Of a stretch of DNA of 7,938 nucleotides, positions 1-5,626 are shown in pieces; the first letter of the stretch is position 1; every line of letters starts with the position of its first letter. The translations under genes were made by a program, and so were the position numbers. The notes beneath the pieces were generated by a model. It worked only from the letters and a program-made list of their open reading frames with translations. It did no database searches and had not been told where the DNA came from. Source of the DNA: Actinomycetota bacterium (GTDB lineage: Bacteria; Actinomycetota; Acidimicrobiia; Acidimicrobiales; SZUA-35); NCBI GenBank assembly GCA_027730885.1, contig JAQCHM010000142.1:1-7938 (forward strand), read 5' to 3'.

Positions 1-156
1 GCTCTCACCCCAGGCACGCCGCTGACCGTCGACGTCACGAAGGCCGACGGCACCACATGGTCCTTCCAGGCCAACCACACCTACAGCCCCGATCAAATCG
101 AGTGGTTCCACGCAGGGTCGGCCCTCAACGTCATCCGCCGCTCGCTCGGTTCCTGA
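1..156 (+). CDS. acn: Aconitate hydratase, C-terminal end only (5' truncated by window)
   Basis: The window opens inside a gene in frame 1; 51 codons are visible before TGA at 154-156. Aconitase interconverts citrate and isocitrate in the TCA cycle using a [4Fe-4S] cluster. The visible piece belongs to the C-terminal swivel domain: a beta strand around LTVDVTKADG, then NHTYSPDQIEWFHAGSALNV. The NHT...QIEWF.AGSALN ending is the signature tail of the mitochondrial-type (ACO2-like) aconitases; the bacterial AcnA/IRP1 tail ends instead in a GIL.YVLR-like sequence. Cluster-binding cysteines lie outside the window and cannot be checked. Citrate synthase, the preceding enzyme of the cycle, lies about 3 kb downstream on the same strand. 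Identification rests on a short but very characteristic tail. Confidence 0.88.
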   Translation, partial: ALTPGTPLTVDVTKADGTTWSFQANHTYSPDQIEWFHAGSALNVIRRSLGS

Positions 157-181
157 GGTTCTGCAAGCCAGCGCCACCTCA

Positions 182-240
182 CCCCGGAACTGCAAGACGG
201 GCAGCCCCTCTGCGGGGGTCGTCGTCTTGCAGTTCGGGGG
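182..240 (+). terminator. Long GC-rich hairpin after aconitase, possible terminator
   Basis: A 13-bp perfect inverted repeat pairs GAACTGCAAGACG (187-199) with CGTCTTGCAGTTC (223-235). It extends outward by C182-185 with G236-239 around a bulged G186, and inward by CCCC 205-208 with GGGG 214-217. It starts 26 bases after the aconitase stop, which suits a terminator, but the 3' side continues with G residues rather than a T tract, so it is not a canonical intrinsic terminator. It could instead be an mRNA-stabilising 3' hairpin. Confidence 0.5.
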
Positions 241-302
241 TGGGGGGTCCGGGGCTTGCAGTTGCGTTGGTCCGAAGCGATTGGGAATGGCCGGAAAAAG
301 CG

Positions 303-333
303 AAACCGGCCTCCGGGGGACCGGGGCCGGTTT
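303..333. repeat. Inverted repeat AAACCGGCC / GGCCGGTTT, terminator-like
   Basis: AAACCGGCC at 303-311 pairs perfectly with GGCCGGTTT at 325-333 across a 13-base spacer. The A run on the left and short T run on the right resemble a weak bidirectional intrinsic terminator. The left arm CCGGCC (306-311) can alternatively pair with GGCCGG at 289-294 across an 11-base A-rich loop, so the two hairpins are mutually exclusive, an arrangement like that of attenuators. Whether either forms in the cell is unknown. Confidence 0.45.
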
Positions 334-339
334 GCTGCG

Positions 340-414
340 GGCGATTGGTACGAGGGGGACCGACCAAATCGCCAGGCTCGCGAATCTCTTGAGGGGAGTG
401 AGACTCGTGGGCTT
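340..414. repeat. Two directly abutting imperfect hairpins
   Basis: GGCGATTGGT (340-349) pairs with ACCAAATCGCC (363-373) with one bulged base. The next base begins a second helix: 374-388 pairs with 400-414, with 14 of 15 positions paired if G-U pairs are allowed (one A-C mismatch at 384/404) around an 11-base loop. There is no spacer between the helices, so they could stack coaxially in RNA. I derived the pairing by eye and calculated no folding energy. Confidence 0.45.
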
Positions 415-420
415 CGCTGA

Positions 421-437
421 CGATAACTATAGAAAAC
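421..437 (+). promoter_or_regulatory. AT-rich core, weak candidate -10 region for LysR operon
   Basis: The sequence CGATAACTATAGAAAAC is the most AT-rich patch of the intergenic region. It contains TAACTA (424-429) and TATAGA (428-433), each resembling a -10 element. No well-spaced -35 hexamer is visible: TTGAGG at 389-394 is too far away. It lies about 130 bases before the LysR start. The call rests on composition and position only. Confidence 0.3.
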
Positions 438-471
438 CCGGGAGTCATCTGCATAGACCACATCGCGGATA

Positions 472-490
472 CTTCAAATCTCTTTTGAAG
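472..490. promoter_or_regulatory. Palindrome CTTCAAA-N5-TTTGAAG, candidate operator
   Basis: CTTCAAA (472-478) and TTTGAAG (484-490) form a perfect 7-bp dyad around TCTCT, 75 bases before the LysR ATG. It is AT-rich, unlike the GC-rich hairpins upstream, and has the size of a dimer-binding site. LysR-type regulators usually bind interrupted palindromes near their own promoters, so autoregulation is a reasonable guess. The exact T-N11-A consensus does not fit the dyad centre. The left flank shares AATCTCTT (477-484) with a copy at 383-390. Confidence 0.4.
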
Positions 491-565
491 ATGGAGCGGC
501 GGGATCAGCCAAAGGTGTGACGAAGGGTGCACCGTTCGTCGCGATTTGTGCGATCCTTTCTCGCG

Positions 566-1495
566 ATGGACCTGCGTCAGCTCCAAGCCTTCCTCGCGGT
601 GGTCGAACACGGCGGTTTCACGGCCGCAGCCCGGGCGACCCATACCGTCCAGTCGAACATCTCGACCCACGTCGCTCGACTCGAGCGAGAGCTCGACGTC
701 GTACTCATCGACCGGGCGACGGGACGCACGACCCATGAGGGCGACGCCGTCCTGTCGCGGGCGCGACGAATCCAGTCCGAACTCGAGTCACTCGAGGCCG
801 ACGTTCATTCGATGCAGGGTTCGCCGCGGGGCACCGTTCGGCTGGGGGTCATCGGCACAACCGCGCGTTGGCTGGTACCCCTCCTCGTCGATCACACCGA
901 AGCCCGCACGCCCGACATCCACCTGGTGGTCTCGGACGGAACCACCACCTCACTGGTGCTGCGCATGCTCGACGGCGAGCTCGACTTCGCCCTGGTCGGT
1001 CTACCGATCGACGAACCGGAAATTCGCACGATCGAGCTGTTCACCGAGGACCACGTCGTGATCGCTCCGACCTCGCATCCGCTCGCGTCGCTAGATCATG
1101 AGATCCAATTGCGTGAGCTGGCTGCTCATCCGCTGTTGCTCGCCGCGCCCGGAACACCATTCCGGCGCGAGATCGACGACGTCTTCGCCTCGAGCGATCT
1201 GGTGCCCCAGGCCCAGGTCGAAGTGGACGGGCTGCGCCTGCTGGCCTCGCTCGCCTTCCAAGGCTTCGGCGTCGCCATCGTTCCTGCGAGCGCGGCGCCG
1301 GGGTGGATCGGTGGCGACTGGAAGCGACTCCGCGTCGGTGGGCTACCCCGACGCAAAGCCGGCTTGGCCGTTCGCCGCCGTGGCATGCTGTCGGCTGCGG
1401 CCCAGACCACGGTCGACGCCATCACCGCTATCGTCTCCACCGAAGCGCGGGCAAGCGACGGCTTTCACCTGCCTGCGCCCGCCCCCGCCTCATGA
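566..1495 (+). CDS. LysR-type transcriptional regulator
   Basis: A 309-residue protein of normal LysR-family length. Residues 2-60 form the winged helix-turn-helix, with the hallmark pattern LRQLQAFLAVVEHGGFTAAA followed by QSNISTHVARLERELDV. A linker helix (about 62-88) leads to the effector-binding domain (about 90-292), with the usual GVIGTTA, GELDFALVG and HPL...FR segments. I chose ATG 566 because LysR proteins typically begin M(D/E)LRQL. The in-frame GTG at 527 would add 13 residues (HRSSRFVRSFLA type) with no counterpart in the family. Neither start has a convincing Shine-Dalgarno site, so a leaderless or weakly initiated start is possible. The stop overlaps the next start as ATGA, so the regulator and the carboxyltransferase are probably co-transcribed and translationally coupled. 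The effector is unknown; an acyl-CoA or organic acid is a guess from context. Confidence 0.92.
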   Translation: MDLRQLQAFLAVVEHGGFTAAARATHTVQSNISTHVARLERELDVVLIDRATGRTTHEGDAVLSRARRIQSELESLEADVHSMQGSPRGTVRLGVIGTTARWLVPLLVDHTEARTPDIHLVVSDGTTTSLVLRMLDGELDFALVGLPIDEPEIRTIELFTEDHVVIAPTSHPLASLDHEIQLRELAAHPLLLAAPGTPFRREIDDVFASSDLVPQAQVEVDGLRLLASLAFQGFGVAIVPASAAPGWIGGDWKRLRVGGLPRRKAGLAVRRRGMLSAAAQTTVDAITAIVSTEARASDGFHLPAPAPAS

Positions 1496-3036
1496 CCATT
1501 CCTCCGCTTACAAGTTTTCCCGGCGCCGCCTCGGCGACGGCCTCGACTGACGCACTCCAACGTCGCTCCCCTCGGCCGATCTTCGCCGACGCCGTGACGC
1601 CGGGTGAAGCGTTCGAGGAGCCGAGTTCACCGCCGTCGACCTTCGGAGACCTCAACGGTCTGGCCGAACAGATCGCGGTGCAAGGCCTGGCCCCGGACAC
1701 GCTGCTGTTGCGTTCCCACGCAACCACTGGTGCCGTCGCGGGGGCGACCGAGCTGAACGGACGACGGGTGATGTTCGTCCGCGTCGCCGGAGGCGCCGAC
1801 CGAGGCGCCCTGACACCTTCGGACGGGGCCCTGCTCGAGGTCGCATTCCGGGCGGCCCGCAAACACCGACTCCCCATTGTCGGCACACTCGCCACCAGCG
1901 GCGTCTCGGTGAACCATGGCATCGCTGCGGTCGCCGGATGGGGACAAGCCGCACGGGAGCTCGTCGCGTGCAGCGGCGTCGTCCCCATTCTCCTTGCCGC
2001 TTGCGGCCCAGTGATTTCGGGTCCTGCGCTGCTGCTCGGCATCGCCGACGTCGCCGTCTTCACCGAGGACGCCTACGCCTTCGTCTCGGGACCGCTCATG
2101 GTCGAGTCGTTCACCGGCATATCGATCTCTGCCACCGATCTCGGCGGCGCATCGGCCCACAGTCGATCGAGCGGTGTGGCCACGCTGCTGGTAGCCGATG
2201 AGGACGCCGCCATCGACGCCCTGACGGAGATCCTGGCCTTCCTACCCGACCACGTCGACGACCTCCCGACGAAAGTCGAAACGCTCGATCCCGTGGATCG
2301 GCCGACCAGTGCCGCGGCCGCGGCCATCCCCGCGCACCAGGCAGGCTCCTACGACGTGCGCACCGTCATCGCCGACCTCGCCGACGATGGCTATTTCCTC
2401 GAGCTCCGAGGCAGCTGGGCACCCAACTTGGTCACCGGTTTCTGCTCCATCGGAGGTCTTCCGGTCGGCGTGGTTGCCAACCAGACCCAGTCGTTGGCGG
2501 GGAGCATCGACATTCCTGCGAGCCAGAAGGGCGCCCGCTTCGTCAGTTTCTGCGACGCCTTCAACCTGCCGCTGCTGACACTCGTCGACACATCGGGCTT
2601 CCTTCCGGGCAAGGACCTCGAGTGGCGGGGCATGATCCGTCACGGTGCGCAACTGGCCTTCGCCTACGCCCGGGCCACGGTGCCGCGCCTCGGCCTCATC
2701 CTTCGAAAGTCCTACGGTGGCGCCTACATCGTCATGGACTCCCGCTACATGGGCAACGACGTGATGTTCGCCTGGCCGTCGGCTGAGGTCGCGGTCATGG
2801 GGGCCAAGGGCGCGATCGAGATCCTGCACCGAGGCGCCGGCCCCGACGAGCGAGCCCGCCTCGAAGCCGACTACGAAGCGACGTTCCTCACCCCCTACCC
2901 CACCGCCGAGCGGGGCTCGATCTCGGCCGTCATCGAGCCCGAGGACACCCGCAGACATCTGGCCGCGGCCCTCGACATGCTGTGGGCCAAACGTGAGCGC
3001 CTGCGCCCTCGTCGTCACGACAACATGCCGCTCTGA
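1492..3036 (+). CDS. Acyl-CoA carboxylase carboxyltransferase (beta) subunit, divergent
   Basis: A 514-residue protein of the propionyl-/acetyl-CoA carboxylase beta family, which moves CO2 from carboxybiotin to an acyl-CoA. The C-terminal half (about 285-514) is canonical: VGVVANQTQSLAGSIDIPAS (326-344), RFVSFCDAFNLPLLTLVDTSGFLPG, IRHGAQLAFAYA, RKSYGGAYIVMDSRY (405-419), AWPSAEVAVMGAKGA, and the family ending KRERLRPRRHDNMPL. The N-terminal half is atypical: the usual opening (RGKLTARERL-type) is absent, the SGGAR motif reads SGVSV (136-140), and the GPCAGG oxyanion loop reads GPVISGPAL (172-180). The residue matching PccB Asp422 is Ile413, as in AccB-type enzymes reported to accept acetyl-, propionyl- and butyryl-CoA. 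ATG 1492 overlaps the LysR stop and is followed by in-family length; an upstream in-frame extension to 1303 lies within LysR. No biotin carboxylase/BCCP alpha subunit lies in the window, so it must be supplied elsewhere. Confidence 0.9.
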   Translation: MTIPPLTSFPGAASATASTDALQRRSPRPIFADAVTPGEAFEEPSSPPSTFGDLNGLAEQIAVQGLAPDTLLLRSHATTGAVAGATELNGRRVMFVRVAGGADRGALTPSDGALLEVAFRAARKHRLPIVGTLATSGVSVNHGIAAVAGWGQAARELVACSGVVPILLAACGPVISGPALLLGIADVAVFTEDAYAFVSGPLMVESFTGISISATDLGGASAHSRSSGVATLLVADEDAAIDALTEILAFLPDHVDDLPTKVETLDPVDRPTSAAAAAIPAHQAGSYDVRTVIADLADDGYFLELRGSWAPNLVTGFCSIGGLPVGVVANQTQSLAGSIDIPASQKGARFVSFCDAFNLPLLTLVDTSGFLPGKDLEWRGMIRHGAQLAFAYARATVPRLGLILRKSYGGAYIVMDSRYMGNDVMFAWPSAEVAVMGAKGAIEILHRGAGPDERARLEADYEATFLTPYPTAERGSISAVIEPEDTRRHLAAALDMLWAKRERLRPRRHDNMPL

Positions 3037-3071
3037 GCTGCTCCACCCTTCGCCCGACTCGCCTGGCTGGG

Positions 3072-3109
3072 TAAGATTCCCCTTCGGCCCCTGCTGAGGC
3101 TAGATTCCC
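3072..3109 (+). promoter_or_regulatory. Candidate promoter region of citrate synthase
   Basis: Two -10-like elements lie in the 147-base gap before citrate synthase: TAAGAT (3072-3077) and TAGATT (3101-3106). They sit inside a direct repeat AGATTCCC at 3074-3081 and 3102-3109, offset 28 bases. No good -35 hexamer is visible for either. A transcript from TAGATT would start close to the GTG at 3112, leaving a roughly 70-base leader to the preferred start at 3184. Evidence is motif-level only. Confidence 0.35.
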
Positions 3110-3171
3110 TCGTGACCGCGACTCAGGCACAACGGCGTGCACGAGGTCGAGCCATCCTCCCTCTACTTCAC

Positions 3172-3176
3172 AGGAG
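3172..3176 (+). promoter_or_regulatory. gltA: Shine-Dalgarno AGGAG that fixes the citrate synthase start
   Basis: AGGAG is followed by 7 bases and then GTG at 3184, an ideal arrangement. It is the clearest ribosome binding site in the window and supports 3184 rather than the in-frame GTG at 3112. Confidence 0.8.
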
Positions 3177-3183
3177 CCACAAC

Positions 3184-4452
3184 GTGCCTGAGACCGTGAC
3201 GATCACCGACAACCGAACGGGTCAGTCGATCGAGATTCCCATCGTCGACGGCGGCGTCGATGCGAAGGACTTCAGCAAACTGTTGCCCGGTATCTGGTTC
3301 TACGACCCCAGCTTCGGCGCCACGGCGTCCACGTCCAGCGAGATCACCGAACTCGACGGCACCAACGGCATTCTCCGGTACCGCGGCTACCCCATCGAGC
3401 AATTGGCCGAGCATTCGACATTCCTCGAGGTCGCCTACCTCCTGTTGAACGGCGAGTTGCCCAACACGACCGAGCTCGACAAGTGGGTGCACGATGTCAC
3501 CTTCCACACCTACATCCACGAGAACATGCGCAAGCGCTTCATGGAGGGCTTCCACCACGACGCCCACCCGATGGGCATGCTCGTCTCGGCCATTGCCGCC
3601 CTGTCGACGTTCTACCCCGAGGCCAAGGACGTCGAGGATCCCCAGAACCGCAAGATCCAAATCAATCGCCTGATCTCCAAGGTGCCGACCCTTGCGGCCA
3701 TGGCCTACCGGGCCAGCATCGGCATGCCCTTCGTCTACCCCGACAACGACTTGACCTACGCCGAGAACTTCCTGTCGATGATGTGGAAGATCGCTGAGCC
3801 CCGCTACCAGCCCGACCCCGTGCTGGCCAAGGCGCTCGACGTGCTCCTCATCCTTCACGCCGATCACGAACAGAACTGCTCGACCACGACCATGCGGGTC
3901 GTCGGATCGTCACACGCCGATCCGTTCTCGGCCGCTGCGGCCGCGACCGCTGCGCTCTATGGTCCACGTCACGGTGGCGCCAACGAGTCGGTCATCAACA
4001 TGCTTCGCAACATCGGCAGCATCGAGAACGTCGAGCCGTACGTCGAAGCGGTCAAGCGGGGCGACGACCTCCTGTGGGGCTTCGGCCACCGCGTCTACAA
4101 GGCGTACGATCCCCGGGCTCGCATCGTCAAAGCCCACGCCGACAAGGTCTTCGCGGTCACCGGCAAGAACCCGCTCATCGACGTGGCCCTCAAACTCGAA
4201 GAGATCGCCCTCAACGACGACTACTTCAAGAGCCGCAATCTCTACCCGAACGTCGACTTCTACACCGGCCTCATCTATCAGGCGATGGGCTTCCCGCTCG
4301 ACATCTTCACCGTGCTCTTCACCATCGGCCGCATGCCGGGCTGGCTGACGCACTGGCAGGAAGCGCTCGAGCAAGGCGCAAAGATCAGCCGCCCCCGCCA
4401 GCTCTACGTCGGCCCAGGTGAGCGCTCCTACGTGCCGCTCGATCAGCGCTAG
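3184..4452 (+). CDS. gltA: Citrate synthase (type II, GltA-like)
   Basis: A 422-residue protein, close to E. coli GltA (427), that condenses acetyl-CoA with oxaloacetate at the entry to the TCA cycle. The catalytic residues are all present at the expected spacing: His263 in LYGPRHGGANE, His302 in GFGHRVYKAYDPRA (the family signature) and Asp358 in YPNVDFYTGLIYQAMGFP. The C-terminal region keeps GRMPGWLTHWQEAL and KISRPRQLYVG. The N-terminal domain (about 5-50, including TVTITDN and a DGGVDAKDF stretch) is the small beta-rich region found in the longer hexameric type II enzymes, which in Gram-negatives are NADH-regulated; whether this one is regulated so cannot be read here. GTG 3184 is chosen for its strong AGGAG and family length; GTG 3112 would add 24 residues of basic, unfamiliar sequence. 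The acyl-CoA dehydrogenase follows after 15 bases, suggesting one transcript. Confidence 0.97.
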   Translation: MPETVTITDNRTGQSIEIPIVDGGVDAKDFSKLLPGIWFYDPSFGATASTSSEITELDGTNGILRYRGYPIEQLAEHSTFLEVAYLLLNGELPNTTELDKWVHDVTFHTYIHENMRKRFMEGFHHDAHPMGMLVSAIAALSTFYPEAKDVEDPQNRKIQINRLISKVPTLAAMAYRASIGMPFVYPDNDLTYAENFLSMMWKIAEPRYQPDPVLAKALDVLLILHADHEQNCSTTTMRVVGSSHADPFSAAAAATAALYGPRHGGANESVINMLRNIGSIENVEPYVEAVKRGDDLLWGFGHRVYKAYDPRARIVKAHADKVFAVTGKNPLIDVALKLEEIALNDDYFKSRNLYPNVDFYTGLIYQAMGFPLDIFTVLFTIGRMPGWLTHWQEALEQGAKISRPRQLYVGPGERSYVPLDQR

Positions 4453-4467
4453 TCGGCCGCCAACTTC

Positions 4468-5598
4468 GTGGACTACCTGCTGACGCCCGAACTGCTCGCC
4501 CTGGGCGAAGAGGCCCGTGAGGTCGGCAGACGAGCAGCGGCCAAGGTCGAGATGCCCGAGGACTCCTGGCTGATCGGCAACGATCGGGAGTTCTCCCAGG
4601 AACTGGCGGCTCGAGGATGGATCGGCATGACCTGGCCCGCCGAACACGGGGGGCAGGGCCGGTCCTCGCTCGAGCGCTTCATGGTGGTCGAAGGCCTCAT
4701 CGCCACCGGCGCACCGATCGCCGCGTCGTGGTTCGCCGACCGACAAATCGGGCCGACGCTGTTTCAGTTCGGCACCGACGAGCAGCGCCAGCAGTGGCTC
4801 CCCGGCATTATCGCCGGTGTCGCCCAGTGGTCCATCGGTATGTCCGAACCGGATGCCGGTAGCGATGTGGCCTCGATCCGCACTCGCGCGGTCCGAGACG
4901 GTGATCGCTGGGTGGTCAACGGGCAGAAGATCTGGACCAGCGGAGCGGCCGATGCGGACTGGATCTACCTCATCGCCCGCACCGACCCCGACGCGCCACC
5001 GCACCAGGGCCTGTCGGAGTTCGTAGTGGCCATGGACTCCCCCGGCATCACGGTCAAGCCCATCACCGACGCCACTGGCAACCATCACTTCTGCGAGGTC
5101 TTCTTCGAGGACGTCGAGGTGCCGGCCACCAATCTCATCGGCGAGCTGAACGGCAGCTTCCGCCAGGTGATGCGCCAAATGGAACACGAGCGGGGCGGCA
5201 TCGACCGGCTCGTGTCCAACCGGGCGCTGTATGACCTGGTGCGCACCGACCCGATGACCGGCGCCTCTCGACCCGTCACCGATCCGCTGCTCCGTCAGCG
5301 TTACGCGAAGGCCGAGACGATGTATCGCGTGGCCCGCACCATGGTTCTCCGCGAGGTCGTCGGGCAGGCCCCCCCAGGATGGTCGGCCATCACGAAGACC
5401 CTGGCCACCGAATTCGAGGTCGAGGTGGCCAACCTCTGCGGCGCCACCATCGGGGCCGACGCCATGCTGTGGAATCGGGTCAGCCGCAACATCATGTACG
5501 CACCGGCCTACACCCTCATGGGCGGCACCACCCAGGTGCTTCGCAACATCATCGGCGAACGGGTCTTGGGACTCCCCCGGGAGCCTCGCGGCGCATAG
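4468..5598 (+). CDS. Acyl-CoA dehydrogenase family protein (FadE-like)
   Basis: A 376-residue FAD-dependent acyl-CoA dehydrogenase, which would introduce the alpha-beta double bond into an acyl-CoA and pass electrons to ETF. The helical N-domain carries MTWPAEHGGQG (54-64). The middle beta-domain carries the family signature IGMSEPDAGSDVASI (123-137) and the FAD-contact stretch VVNGQKIWTSGA (149-160). The C-domain ends TTQVLRNIIGERVLGLPRE (354-371). The C-terminal catalytic Glu position (YEGT in medium-chain enzymes) is Gly here (LMGGTT), but Glu241 in MEHERGG aligns with the alternative catalytic Glu of isovaleryl-CoA dehydrogenase and many actinobacterial FadE proteins, so the enzyme is probably active. 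The substrate is unknown. GTG 4468 lacks a Shine-Dalgarno site but gives the normal N-terminus, and the 15-base gap to citrate synthase suggests translational coupling. The gene ends 28 bases from the convergent minus-strand gene. Confidence 0.93.
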   Translation: MDYLLTPELLALGEEAREVGRRAAAKVEMPEDSWLIGNDREFSQELAARGWIGMTWPAEHGGQGRSSLERFMVVEGLIATGAPIAASWFADRQIGPTLFQFGTDEQRQQWLPGIIAGVAQWSIGMSEPDAGSDVASIRTRAVRDGDRWVVNGQKIWTSGAADADWIYLIARTDPDAPPHQGLSEFVVAMDSPGITVKPITDATGNHHFCEVFFEDVEVPATNLIGELNGSFRQVMRQMEHERGGIDRLVSNRALYDLVRTDPMTGASRPVTDPLLRQRYAKAETMYRVARTMVLREVVGQAPPGWSAITKTLATEFEVEVANLCGATIGADAMLWNRVSRNIMYAPAYTLMGGTTQVLRNIIGERVLGLPREPRGA

Positions 5599-5626
5599 CG
5601 ATCACGATGCGCGAGGTCGTCGCGGC

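Larger units (their letters stand above)
157..565. other. 409-base non-coding region rich in inverted repeats
   Basis: Between the aconitase stop and the chosen LysR start I find no convincing coding sequence; frames open here have no family resemblance or usable ribosome binding site. The first 260 bases are very GC-rich and hold successive hairpins: 161-169/253-261 enclosing 187-199/223-235, then 289-294/306-311 or alternatively 303-311/325-333, then 340-349/363-373, then 374-388/400-414. From about 421 the composition becomes AT-richer, as expected of a promoter, and a palindrome lies at 472-490. The likely jobs are termination of aconitase transcription on the left and promoter/operator for the LysR operon on the right. 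A structured RNA cannot be excluded. Confidence 0.75.

Noticed and set aside
527..565. GTG 527 as the start of the LysR protein
   Set aside because: The extra 13 residues precede the canonical MDLRQLQAF N-terminus and AAGG abuts the GTG with no spacing; ATG 566 fits the family better, though 527 is not excluded.
157..565. Known riboswitch, tRNA or CRISPR in the structured gap
   Set aside because: I saw no tRNA cloverleaf signature, no regularly spaced repeats and no class-specific riboswitch core motif that I recognise; only generic hairpins.
179..736. Minus- and plus-strand open frames across the intergenic region
   Set aside because: Their products are Arg/Pro/Gly-rich, run through the hairpins and into the LysR gene, and have no ribosome binding site or family similarity.
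1303..1491. Upstream extension of the carboxyltransferase to ATG 1303
   Set aside because: The added 63 codons lie inside the LysR gene in another frame and read as a basic low-complexity sequence; ATG 1492 gives the ATGA overlap and normal length.
2242..3018. A 258-codon open frame on the minus strand
   Set aside because: Antisense to the most conserved part of the carboxyltransferase gene; no domain and composition typical of a shadow frame.
3910..5187. A 425-codon open frame on the minus strand across citrate synthase and the acyl-CoA dehydrogenase
   Set aside because: It lies antisense to two genes with intact catalytic motifs, spans their junction, and has no recognisable domain; long antisense frames are expected when codon third positions are mostly G or C.
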